Shown here: positions 10,501 through 21,516 of the stretch, piece by piece
Layout of the letters: each line of letters opens with the position of its first letter
How positions within the stretch are numbered: the first letter of the stretch is position 1
Source: Casuarina equisetifolia
Lineage: Eukaryota > Streptophyta > Magnoliopsida > Fagales > Casuarinaceae
DNA: 64,000 nt
Assembly: GCA_028551475.1 (NCBI GenBank)
Contig: CM052360.1
Location: forward strand, 13,628,501-13,692,500
Reading direction: 5' to 3'
The notes under the pieces: model-generated
What the model saw: the letters and a program-made list of their open reading frames with translations, nothing else
Told to the model about the DNA's origin: nothing
The model's database searches: none
Program-made: the position numbers and the translations under genes

Positions 10501-12023
10501 TAGATAAGTTTCCTTACCTTTTTGTATCCCTATCTTCAATTGCATCACATATAGGTTTCTTTGTGCAGGGCTTATGGCCTTTGTAAGGACTATGCATGAC
10601 ATATCTCTTACAAATATACATAGACAACTATGTGTAAGATGGGAAAAACATTAGCTTCATGTAGGAAATCTAATTCAAGAACCAACTTGTAGTGTTTATA
10701 GTTATTACTATAAGATCCACTTTTATTTTCCATTTGCCTATGTGTAGATCCCCTTCCTTGGGCAATCCTAGACACTGACCATAGAGTGTTGTTCATTACC
10801 TTATTGATTGAGAGACTTAATCTCTTGGCTTTTCTAGGTGTAATGAAATTCTGAGTTGTAGTTGAGTCCACAATGACTTTGGTTTTTTTATCGTTGATTG
10901 CAAGTTCCACGTACATTAAGGATCTTGTAGTTGATCTAGGGGTCTTACCTTCCATAAAGTTAAATATCTCAAGGGCTACCATATGTCCCGCTTCCATTGG
11001 ATTCTCCTTTGGTACTTGTTCTTTCTCCATTCATTGAGTGATCATTTCTTTGGATAATATCTTATATAGTGTAGGCCTTTACAATAAAACAAGAGGGATT
11101 ACCTTTGTTCTTGTCACCAAAAGGTCTATTATCTCCATTGTAGTTGAATGATGTTGACTCCTTCTTTCTTTTCTCAAATTGTCAATTTGGGTAGGGGGTT
11201 TAAGTTGTGCCTTAGGCCGCCTACAATTTGTTAGAGATTCAACAATTGAGATAGGATGACTTTGCTTTATCACTTCACACTTCTCAAATTCATCTTTTGC
11301 CTACTTTTGAAGGTCACTTATAAAGAAAAACAATAGGGTCTACTTAAGCACATTCATGAGTTATAGTTTTGCATCCATGAATGCTTGTACATATGCTCGT
11401 AGGGTTATCATATGCCTTAAGTCCCTTAGTGTCTCATGAGCCTTTTGATCCATATTCTTAAGGAGGAGTTGTCACTTCAGTTTTGTCTTGAATGCCTCAT
11501 TGGTTTCATTTTTGTCCTCCCCATTTTTTGTCTTATTGCATCCTTGCATTACCACACATTAGCATTCTAAGTAAGATAGTAAAAGATAATTTGTACCTTA
11601 GCAAGATTATCACTAATTTGAGCCATGTCAAAATAGCATTCCATATGCCACAAGAAATCCTTCACTTATGTTGTGTATTGTTTTCCACTATAAGTCATTG
11701 GCTTAGGGACATTAGCACGAATGATAGCAGTAGTTGTTCTCTCCTTCTTCAAGGTACTAATTTCTTCTTGGAATTCTATTGTGACTCCTTCCAAACCAAC
11801 CACTTGGTCCATGAATCCTTCCAAATCAACCATTATTTCCTCAATGAGAGCTGTGAAAAACTCTAGCTTAATTACTTTTTCTTCCATAACCACTGTTGTT
11901 GAGGCTTGTAGTCTCTTTCTTTTTGTTTGTTTTTGTAGATGTGATTCTGTTGCAACTGTTAGAGCAATATTAGCCATCTTTCAATGACTTAGCCTACTTC
12001 AAAAGTCAAACTTTGATACCACC
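10501..12023 (-). mobile_element. Interior of family C element 2 (Ty3/Gypsy-like gag-protease)
   Basis: Its primer-binding site on the minus strand is TGGTATCAAAGTT (plus 12009-12021). It has a gag N-terminal part at 11666-11977 and a protease-like part at 10608-11030 with the QNFITPRKAKRLSL block matching element 1. No pol beyond the protease is seen. It is a fossil with several breaks and clearly diverged from element 1. Confidence 0.65.
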
Positions 12024-12582
12024 TATAATGAACTTAGTGAAAAATTCATTTGAAACTAAACTCTGGCTAGGAATTGAATTAGCCTTTAACCAAAATCACC
12101 ATGATGGGGGAGGTTTTGAAGGAAGAGAAATGGAGAGTTTGAAAGTAGAGAGTATAGGAAGAAAAGAAAAGTGTGTAGGGATAAAGGGATTTATGAGGGT
12201 ACCTTCATATTTGAAATAGGTTTATTGAATTAGGACACTTATATTTCCAAACTAAAGATGTGCAAAATAAAGCTAATGTTACAACATTGAATATTGAATT
12301 GTAACAATTATCTTATTGAACGATGTATCTATTATAATTGAAATGGACAATAATTTTTTTTCTCATAAAGAGGTAGTTACAATTAAATAAATTAACACTT
12401 ATGAAAATACAAAGGCACAAATGGGCACAACCAAAATGGACAACCTAACAACAAAAGAAACTAGGTAGGCCATACTTGTACTCGCACAACTAGTTCATCA
12501 CCTGTATGGCAAATCTAGCATATAGAAGTCCAATTTATACTTGTTTGGCCAACTCATCGGCCAATATTGCTAGTTTGGAACA
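12024..12582 (-). mobile_element. 5' LTR of family C element 2
   Basis: The right end GGAACA at 12582 is the minus-strand LTR start (TGTTCCAAACTAGC), matching the LTR start at 7953. The left end abuts the primer-binding site at 12009-12021. At 559 bases it is the clearest LTR of this family in the window. A related LTR in plus orientation lies within 58760-59445. Confidence 0.65.
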
Positions 12583-12891
12583 AAAAGGCTTTAAAGAGAT
12601 AGAATTTATTTTATTAAAAAAATTCTCAAAACAACTAAACACTTATATATTCAACATCTATAAAAACTTGAGGAAATTATTTTTTTATTTGATGTAATGT
12701 TATATATAGCCGCATCATACAGGTATATGCCCCTAAATATAAGTTAAATGAACTTCCCGTAGACGTTTATGTGGTCATAAATTTCTAACTTTGTTTCGAT
12801 GTGTCTATTTTATAGGTTTTTCTATAATCCCCATTTTTTTGCTCTCCTTATATAGTTAATTTTTAGCATGTTGGTATCGAAACTACTTCAT
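12583..12891. other. Non-coding spacer between family C LTR and orphan exon
   Basis: No gene is seen. The sequence is AT-rich and may carry the 3' untranslated part of the frame that ends at 12892. Confidence 0.3.
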
Positions 12892-13229
12892 TTACATATT
12901 TGCTAAAGTAGGTAAGAAGCTACCAAGTTTTCGTTCTTTATCACTCGCCGGCCCCCATAGAACATTAACCACCGGGTCAGGCAGTATTCTGAGAAACAAG
13001 TCTTGTAAATTCGTCTTAGAATATTCATTTGCATCTCTTCGAATGATGTTTACTTCTGACTTGACTATTTGTTGGCTTGAATGAGAGAGAACGAGAAATG
13101 TGAGGCCACTTTCAGTAGGAGGGATGTTGAGATTGAGACTTGAAAAAGATGCATGGCTTTTCGGAGGCTTCAGAGGACCTTTTTCATTATCACTGTCGGT
13201 GAATTCACCACTGACGAAAACGGGGGGAA
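12892..13229 (-). CDS. Unassigned terminal exon, 111 codons plus stop
   Basis: On the minus strand an acceptor-like CCTTTCAG at about 13230-13237 precedes an open frame of 111 codons ending in TAA at 12892-12894. It has no ATG near its start, so an ATG-based gene scan would miss it. The composition looks coding: GC-richer than the surroundings, no stops, and varied residues such as SGEFTDSDNEKGPLKPPKS and LFLRILPDPVVNVLWGPAS. I recognise no domain. Upstream, between here and the PIRL stop at 13619, no further exon is convincing. It could be the last exon of a truncated host gene, a duplicated exon, or an alternative 3' exon spliced from PIRL. Confidence 0.45.
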
Positions 13230-13618
13230 CTGAAAGGATAAAAGGTTTTCTAGAGTTTAATCAACAAGAAACTGACATCAACATTGTATGACATCATCGA
13301 GGGAACACGTACTGGACTTATACTAAGAGAGAAAGGGTTCTCAAGTGGAGAGGCTTCGATGCAAAGACTGAAGCCTAATCCTCACTGGTCAATCACAAGC
13401 AATGTGAAACTGATGCAGACCGGAATTATCTGCAGTAACCTGTCTACATGGCATGCATCGGGTGTATCGATTTGCTGCAGACATTAACATTAAATACCAT
13501 ATTAATTTATGTACATACATAACGTCACAATCCAAGTCATGTGGACCAAACAAATTCACAGCTAAAGTTATTTTCAAGCAGAAACTACACAGAACGTTAG
13601 GTCAAGGAGATACTAGAA
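13230..13618 (-). other. Probable 3' untranslated region of PIRL
   Basis: This lies directly downstream of the PIRL stop codon on the minus strand. It contains several stops in all minus frames. It also has a small AG/GT-bounded block (about 13439-13480) that could be spliced, but no coding signal. Confidence 0.4.
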
Positions 13619-15793
13619 TCATAATTGTTGTTCCAGCCAAGGGTCTGTTGAAGCTTTTCCGGTTCCCACATATCCGCCCACCCGTTGGGAAACCCCAGAG
13701 ACCAAGTTATTCAACATGGAGGTCCCCCATTGAAGCCAACCAGGTTGAGCTTGTTGCTTGTTCACTTCAAGCACGATCCTGTTCTGCTCCTCTGCTTTGA
13801 TATCCAGCCACCTCTTTGCCATGAACTCCTTGACAGCTTCAACCCCTTTATTCACAATCTCCATAGGAGGCATTTCAAGGCGGTTCTGATCCAAGTTGAG
13901 CTTGATTAGATTATTGAGCTCACCAAATGTGGCCGGGACAGCTCGGATTTGGTTGTTGCTCAAGTCAAGCTCCCGAAGATTCGTTAAATCACCAAATGTT
14001 TAAGGGAGCTCTGTCAAATCGCTAAAATTACTGCTAAGGTTCAGGACCTCAAGATTTGTCAATCGCCCAATTGCCTGTGGCAGGCCACGCAGCTCATTGA
14101 AATGAACATCTAGATACCTCAACGACCTCATTTCACAAATTGATGGTGGAAGACAACGAATCCTATTCATGTGAATTAAGAGCCTCTCAAGATTGAAAAG
14201 TCCGAAATCAATATTTGTTGGCAAGCATATCAAATTGTTAAAGCTCGAATCTAACTCCACCAGTGAACTACAAAAGTAAGTAGAACCAATAAATGAATAA
14301 AGGCCTTGCTGAAGAAAGCAACGAAATATGAAAAAACTGGTCGGGAAAATATACAAAGTGAAGACACAAGATGATGTATTTACATGCAGCGAGAAATTGT
14401 TTCAGGAAGGGAATTTAGCTTGTTCCCTGACACTTTGAGGACCCTGAGGTTAAGCAACAGTCCAATAGAGTCTGGAAGGTACACTAAAAGATTGGAAGAA
14501 ACATCAAACACCTCCAGTTTCTGTAGTCCTGCAATTGAATCAGGAAGGACCTGTTTTCAAACGCCAAACAAGCAAACATCAGGAGAGAAATTCCAGAAGC
14601 CAGCACCCTTCAAAAAGAGTTTAAAGGAGATTTGTTCAACACTCAAAATCACCAACGTGTCTTACCATGTGCTGGTTCAAAGAATTATTTTTTTGTTGGT
14701 TTATGATTTAACTCATTTAAAACTACAGATCACTACAGGTGCTCCATGAAGTTCATAGGTCACTAGGGTTTAATTGTGAAGATCAAAAAGCAGTTAAATA
14801 ATCATATCAATTTTCAATTAGAGCCTGGCAAATGACCAACATTTTTTGCTCAGCAGAGACCAAATTCACGGCTGACAAACTTATGCAACCAGTACAAGAT
14901 TATGCCTGAAGAAAGCAGAGATATCAATATCTATATGGAATGCAAAAACTGGAACGTCCTTTGAGGTTTCTTTTCGATAAATTAGTTCTTTACTTTCTAT
15001 TCAATTGCCATATCCCAAAAAACCGGGTTTGACAGGAATTTAATATAGATAATAAGTTGCAAACAATTCCAATGTCCACGAGAAAACAAAAACTCGCTTT
15101 AATGGCTCAAAATGATTCAAAATTAGCACTAACCTCTAGCTGGTTATTGGACAGGTCGAGCAGGACCAAACTCTGAAGCTTCCCAAACGCCTCAGGAAGA
15201 AACCTTAGCTGACGTCCCCGAAGATCAACACTCTCCAAATCCCCACTCTCTTGCTTCTTCAATATCTCAACAACCTCCCCACAAATCACCTCCTCTTCCT
15301 CCTCTAACTCCCCCGCAATCGAACCATAAATCTGAACCAACCTGTCCTCCGCCTCCCGCAACTGTTTCTCATATTCCTCATGCATCTTCTCCAATCTCAC
15401 TATCGCGTTATATATCTGCATCTCTGTCTCTGCCACTTCTCTCATCTCCTTGTCCTTCTGCACCTTATCAAGACCAACACCGTTAACCACACCGTGTGCA
15501 TCGTTTTCTCGAATGGTCTTTCGGATTCTGGTTTGGATTTCAGCGAGCTTGGCACGGGCGACCGCGACAGCCGAGGGATCAGGGCGTGGGCCAAGGTTTC
15601 GGAGGAGGGACTGCTTGTGGGTGAGGTCGGGGATGCCTTGGGCCAGCGAGGCCACGACGTTGGGGCGGCTGAGATACGGCAACTGGATCAGCAACTTTTC
15701 CTGCAGCTCTGGCGGGAGGGATGGATGAGATGTGGGACCGACTTGGGACAGGACATAGGCAAGAATTGGGAATTCTTTGGGGCTTGGATCCAT
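13619..15793 (-). CDS. PIRL: Plant intracellular Ras-group-related LRR protein (PIRL1/3/9 type), with an in-frame stop
   Basis: Minus-strand exons are 15134-15793, 14384-14550 and 13619-14267, with clean GT/AG sites and matching phases. Together they give 492 codons, close to the roughly 500-residue PIRL1/9 proteins. The start [18 protein letters not shown] and the end DPWLEQQL match the family. The N-terminal 190 residues are helical and acidic with a coiled coil (about 95-175). About ten leucine-rich repeats follow (about 195-415) with the LxxLDLSxN consensus, then a helical tail. PIRLs are cytoplasmic LRR scaffolds related to animal Ras-binding LRR proteins such as SUR-8/SHOC2; Arabidopsis PIRL1 and PIRL9 are needed for pollen development. 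Oddly, codon 365 is TAA (14000-14002) inside an LRR where the repeat expects Glu (LPETFG). Translation would stop there and lose about 127 residues. The frame continues intact on both sides, so this is either a recent nonsense allele or a base-call error. Confidence 0.88.
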
Positions 15794-16886
15794 GGAAATG
15801 ACCGAGTATACGAACAGCGAGGTACAAGGAAGGAGAGAAAATGGAGATAAGCATGAGAACGAAAAGGAGTGTGAGTGCAGTCAGGAGGAAGTAGGGGAAA
15901 TAAAGACGGGTGAAAAGCTAGAAGATACTTTAAGTTTCGGGTGGGGGCCGAGGAGTTGTAGTAATCTGAAGCCGCTGTTTTTGGTTTGATGGGAATTTAA
16001 AGAGTACGAGGCAAGCTACGACACAGCGTCTCCTGGAGTGGTTGGGTGTTGGGCGTGGGATTCATAGGTCAACGGGTTGTTCTGGTTTCTGCTTTTTTCT
16101 CGGCAATTCACGCACGCATGCGGTTTCTTCAAATACCATTGACGTCCGTTTTCAAACTCTGAACCTGTGGGTAATGACACCGTAAGGCTCAGATAAACAT
16201 CTCTGTAAGGACTGGATTTATCTAGAAATCAGTCTCATGACGAATCATCTCACTGCTTTAGATGAGTCAGGGTTCCGGCGTTTCTCCGAGTAGATGGGAT
16301 GTTGTAGTCTTTGCAATGTTTAATGTGCGGTCCAGCTGGCTTAGTCGACCGCAAACTCTACCCCGTTTGTCATGCCTGACAGCGGCCAACTTATCTGCAT
16401 GTTTTTGGCCACTTCTTTACTCGACGGCAAGAACATACCCTTTAATGTTCCCAGCTTATACTTGAGGCATTGTCTTTAGTTTTATTTTGAAGCAGCTTAT
16501 ACCAAGGGTCCCACGAACATTAAAGCTCAAAACAGTTAGATGTAGATTCAGATCATTTTTGAGCCGAAAGTTACCTTAATGTACTGACCAATTGTCGAAT
16601 CTAGTACAGTTGCACGAAATTGCATTCGAGCACTAGAACCAAAAAAAAGAAGATTTAGGCACTAGTAAAGCATCAGGGAACTGATGGTTTCCCTCCTACA
16701 GGCACCTTTTCCGAAAAGAGTGTTAACAAAGTGAAAAAAGACTACAGGAAATCAAGAAAATAAGCAACTAACAAAATTTCCTCTTCCTTGGTAACTTTCC
16801 CTTTCCTGCACTGAGCTCGAAGACGCTATATAACAGATGCCACATAAGGGATCTCTCTACCAAAAAAAGTAACGTGGTGAAAACAC
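15794..16886. promoter_or_regulatory. Spacer: PIRL upstream region and MAK16 3' flank
   Basis: The part next to 15794 is purine-rich on the plus strand, so it is pyrimidine-rich in the PIRL sense, as is common in plant 5' untranslated leaders. The part near 16600-16886 should hold the MAK16 3' untranslated region. A GC-richer open frame at 16262-16465 (plus) shows no domain, and I do not call it a gene. Confidence 0.4.
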
Positions 16887-17040
16887 TCAGTGCACAGCCT
16901 TTTGTCTTTCATCAGCATCTTCATGCTCGACCTGAGAGAGAAGAAAAAGTTTGAAATATTTAGGATGCTGATTGCATGCGGCTACCAACAATTACTAAAG
17001 AAGGGGGCAGGCAACAAACAATTATGTGTATCTAAGTCTC

Positions 17041-17078
<38 letters not shown>

Positions 17079-20000
17079 CCAAGCAAAATTGGTAAAATTT
17101 AAATACATAACAATTAACAACACAAGATATGACTAAAGGGTATACTACTATAATGAGACTATTTAAAATATTAGCCGCATCAAATATAGTCTCCTTAAGT
17201 CTCTAGATACATTAACTGTACAAGTTTTTTGCTATTTTTGGGATCTTTCACATGGTAACATCTACCTTTTATAAGCTTTTTAATGACTTCAAAAGTAACA
17301 AATCCAAAGCTCGTTGTGTTTCTAAAGATCTAATTCTTTCGCACATTGCAAGTAGCATAAACAAATTAGGCATATACAGATTAAGTATATGTGCTAAAGC
17401 TTTTTCCTTCTGCATGGCTAAGGAGCCCGTTGTTAAATTCAGTTGTACATAGGCAGTTGAATTTAACAGCTACTGAAATTAGAACACAAACAGGAAAAAA
17501 ATGGCGGTGGCATATCCGTATCTTACATCACCGCATTCACTTTTGATCCTTTTTTCTTTTCTTTTATTTATTACAAAACTCAGCAAGATACATAGGGTAT
17601 ACCACCACCCAAAAAGAATACTCTTCCCTGGTTTGACCGGGTAAAGCACCAACTAGCGCAGGAAATTGCAACAAAAGCTAGGTCCATATCTGAGAATTGT
17701 GCATGTCTCAGGATTTATAGACACTCCAGTAGGAGATACCCGCAGGGTCTTGGATATTCAGAGAAATGAGAAATGATTAGCTCGGATAGAATTTCAGAGG
17801 CACTAAACTCCAGAACTAGAATGCAACGAAAGTAAATTCTGATCTTCGCAGAGGACTTTACATGCCCCTTCTCCCATTATAGCAGAACAGGGACTCCTCT
17901 CCGCCCCCACAGAAAGAGAGAGGTAAAAAAAGAAAAAAAAAAAAAAAAAAAAAGGAAGTTGATGTCTTTACCAAGAAAAAATCTGTTTCCCTGTTGTCGC
18001 TATTATCCTATTTAAAATGAAAAAAATAAAGAAAAAATAAAAAACATATTGCCTAGCTGACACCGAATACATCAGAAAGCATTTGCCAGAGCAAAACTTG
18101 CGAGGCAACACTCTTGCCAACAATAATTGGATATATTATGCCAGCATTTATCACCTAAATGCGCTACCAACTTCTATGAAATTTAACCGTTCACACCACT
18201 TAAATTAACAATAGGAAGAGTCTAAACGTGTAGGGAAGTACATCTATTCAAATGTGTGTATTTGTAGAGCTCAAAACATAACAAGCTTGTAAAATGCCAA
18301 AATGTTATAAACCATTACCTCAACAAGCACCCTTGCTCTCTTCTTCAATTTCGCCCTAGGTTCATCCTTATCAACCTTTCCAGAAGCTGAGACAGTTTCT
18401 TTTCTCCCTCTCTTGCCAGCAATTTGATCAGCCCCTTCTTCATCTGCATTCATCCCAACCGCATCATTAAAAGTTTGTACAATGTCCAAAAGGGAAGTAG
18501 GACATGAAATTGGAATAAGAGTGTATGAGCAAACAATGTCAGTGGGGTAACTCAAAGTTAGAATCAGCCTTTTGAAAAAAAAAAATGCTTGACAATATGC
18601 AAGGACAGTTTTACCGTTCTCATAATCTGCTTGAGGCTGTCCAACTGTGAGATCACCAAAATCTTCAACATCATCTTCCTCTTCAAGTTCATCATAACCC
18701 TCAACATATTCTATCTCAGGCTCCTGGATATTCCAACAAGCAATACAAGGGAATTTAACGATCTAAAAGTAGCATCTTAAGTGAGCACAAAAGCACATGT
18801 CATTTTAAAACCACAATTCCAATTCAAGCTAAACGATTTCTGGAATTACCATTTCATCTTCTTCTTCACTAGCCTCCTGACCCTCTTCTATATCAAGAAC
18901 TTTGTTGTACTCTTTAACAGGATAGTTGTATATGTCACCATAAACTCCATGCTGAAGGCGTTCCAAAAGTTCTTTTTCAATACTCTGCAGAAAAACAAGA
19001 CACCCTAAGTCAGAGCTGTAAGGAAATCACATAGTCAACAAACATAGTAGCATGAACACATATCTTACCTTGTCCAATGCTGCTGCTTTTTCAGCCTTTT
19101 CTTCTCTTCTAGCCTCTCTTTTTTTCTCCTTTCTTGGTGTTGTCATTATTTTCTCCCTGTTAGGTAACAGAAAACATTACCAACACTCAAAGCCTGTGAA
19201 TGTAAGAAAGCACTACTAAATCTAGAAAGGCAACAGATAAAACCCATTTCAGCAACACATCATGGTCAAAGTTAGAATCTAGGACCAAAATAGCACACAG
19301 TGCATACTATCTCATTCACAACACTCAACCATCACTTATGTGTTATTTTGTTTGATCAATTACATAATTAAGTACTGAACACCAAATGCATCAGTGAGTA
19401 AGAGCTACATCTCTGCAAATCTAACCACTTTGCTCACCAACTAGAACTAACTCTCTCTGCTATTCATTTACTGTTTCTCATTGCACAAAGAGATCCTAGA
19501 GCACATTTATTTAAATATTTATCTATAATGTACTTTGTTAAACAAACAGACAGACAAATCTGCTAATGCGATACACCACTTTGCATTTGCAGTTGGAAGT
19601 AAAGGGAAAATGTGGGCTTTTTAATACGAATCACGTAATTGATTGTCACCCACAACGGCACCATCCAACCATTCATACAGGAAAAGGAAGTACCATAGAG
19701 CTAAATCTAATTGGAGAAAAGAGTTAGCCTTCAGATATCAATGCAGGACCTGAGACCTCTAAATTCCTGGCATGTGTTCTTTTTCTCCTTAAAATAAGAG
19801 ACACATTCTCTTGAAAACAAGGACAGAAGCGAAGCTTTATGCCATCATTGACATGCCAAAAGTAACCAAATGGAGTACTAAGACAATGTTGTAGCACATC
19901 AGCAAACAGCATTGGCACATAAGTAAATATTTCTGGTAGCAAAATGAAAGGTGCTGCAAGATGAGAAGAAGTTAACCTTGTTTTCAAAGCAAGCTTCCTC

Positions 20001-20866
20001 ATACGTATCCGCATCTGAGTCATCTTGGTCAATCGTTGTTTTGTTTTGTGTACAAGCAACTTCGGCCAATACACCTGTCAAGTCAAAAGCGATGCGGATT
20101 AATCTTTCTAGAATCAATGATCAAAATCAAATCACATTAAATAAGCTAAAAGTTTGAAAAAAGCAATATTATGTCCAATACCAGATGCTTGTCAATAATC
20201 TCAAGTGCCTTCTCATAATTCCTGGGTAACTTAACTCTCTCCCACAATTTGTTTGGCATATGAGCTCTTTCTATGGTTTTCATGTATAGATAGAAGACCC
20301 CTGCAGCAGACCAACACACATGTATGTATGTTACTTGCGATGCAAAAGCAAGCAAACTCACAAGTGCAGATACAAAAGAATAGATAAACAGCATACTATC
20401 CACCAAGATCAGCCAAAAATGACCCATTTATAAGAAAACTTTTCCAGAGTCCTTGACTCAGAAAGAGAAATATAAAGCTCAATTTAACTAATTCAAAAAT
20501 TGTATTGCACCTCGAATATATATTTAAATCACGACAAAAGAGAAGCAAACCAGATTAACCGAACAAACAAAAAAGGGAACAAAAAAAGTGAAAGTACCGT
20601 CATGGTCGCGAATAGTGGCATAGCGACTATTGGCGAGCGGGCACGAGCTTCGATTACAAATCCCAGTTACGTTATACGGGTTTCTGCAGAAATTTCCAGT
20701 CGTGATCCTACAAAGACCAAATTCAAAACCCAGACAAGATTAGAACGGCCGCTAAAAACAGAATCTTGTCCTGATAGAAAAATAAGAGGTAAAGAAGGAC
20801 TCACTTGGCCATGAAACTGCAGTGGTTGTGCCTGATTACCTGCCATATGACCTCGTCGTGCTGCAT
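16887..20866 (-). CDS. MAK16: Protein MAK16 homolog (60S ribosome assembly), 9 exons
   Basis: Minus-strand exons are 20805-20866, 20598-20707, 20182-20300, 19977-20074, 19069-19156, 18850-18984, 18615-18723, 18319-18443 and 16887-16931. Every junction is GT-AG, phases agree, and the total is 296 residues, as in other eukaryotes (about 300). The start is [17 protein letters not shown]. An N-terminal L28e-like domain with cysteines 16, 28, 38 and 43 (a likely metal site) is followed by the MAK16 hallmark [20 protein letters not shown], a basic [15 protein letters not shown] helix, a [13 protein letters not shown] stretch, an acidic segment (about 192-228) and a basic nuclear-targeting tail (KRGRK, KLKKRAR). 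MAK16 is a nucleolar factor needed for 25S/5.8S rRNA maturation in pre-60S particles. The last exon encodes only 14 residues plus stop and is separated by a 1387-base intron. The exon 8 acceptor is the weakest call, but it alone restores the frame. No disruption is seen. Confidence 0.96.
17040..17078. repeat. (TTA)n microsatellite in the last MAK16 intron
   Basis: About twelve uninterrupted TTA units lie in intron 8 of MAK16, where length changes would not touch the coding sequence. A long A run lies at about 17933-17953 in the same intron. Confidence 0.95.
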
Positions 20867-21334
20867 TTTCTCGCAAACCTTTCAGTTAAATTCGGGGTTA
20901 TTAAGTGGGTTCCTTGGATTGTAAGGTCGGGTTATTGGGATTTTTAGGGCTTTTGGGGTTTATGACGAAAGAGGGGTTTTAGGTTTTTTGATCAGGGATT
21001 AAGTTTTCAGGATGGCGAGCATACGACAGAAGGAAGAGAGGGATGCGACCAAATCAGGCTGGCGATTCCACCGCGGCAGAGCGGCTTGTTTTGTCTGTCT
21101 ACCGAGCTCCTCTCGATTTAGGGCAAAAACTCTCATAAAAAAAAAAACTTTCACCAAAAACAAAAAAGATAGCAAAAGACCAATATATAAACAAATAGCA
21201 TTATTTTCTCCTAGAACTTTCTCTTAATTAGAGTATATATTACTTTAACATTCATTATGAGGTAAAAAGAAAATTTCGAAACTTTATATTTTATAAATTT
21301 TAACGAGTTTAATTGTTAAAATGTGTTAGTTATT
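20867..21334. promoter_or_regulatory. MAK16 upstream region
   Basis: This is the GC-richer flank directly 5' of the minus-strand MAK16 start codon at 20866. It is likely to contain the 5' untranslated region and promoter. A plus-strand open frame from 21012 shows no recognisable domain and ends in low-complexity lysine codons, so I do not call it a gene. Confidence 0.4.
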
Positions 21335-21516
21335 GACCCCACGTAACCATTTGACTAGCCAAGGTGGGGTCCATTACTGTGGTGGATTTGAAGCGGGAAT
21401 TGCTGATGGAGAAGAGTGTGCAGACAAAAGAGGTTTACAAGTTGGCAAAAGATCCTCGATGCCTCCAACGTTTTGTCTATTCTGGTTCACTGTTACAGCG
21501 GCATGCAAGCAGACTC
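21335..21516 (+). other. Short coding-like frame cut by the family D element
   Basis: From about 21358 the plus strand stays open for about 53 codons (AKVGSITVVDLKRELLMEK and further VYKLAKDPRCLQRFVYSGS), up to the junction with the LTR at 21517. It has no ATG at the start and follows an 8-base inverted repeat, GACCCCAC/GTGGGGTC (21335-21342, 21364-21371). Its composition looks like a plant exon. I do not recognise the protein. The frame may be the relic of a gene or older element split by the insertion. Confidence 0.3.

Noticed and set aside
15380-15850. Long plus-strand open frames (156 and 92 codons)
   Set aside because: They lie antisense to PIRL exon 1, whose minus-strand protein has clear family similarity. 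The plus frames show none.
16890-17102. Plus-strand frame ending in a poly-isoleucine tract
   Set aside because: The isoleucines are translation of the TTA microsatellite, and the region is the MAK16 last exon and intron on the other strand.
21012-21227. Plus-strand 71-codon frame upstream of MAK16 as a divergent gene
   Set aside because: It has no domain, a low-complexity lysine end and AT-rich continuation. It is more likely MAK16 upstream DNA.
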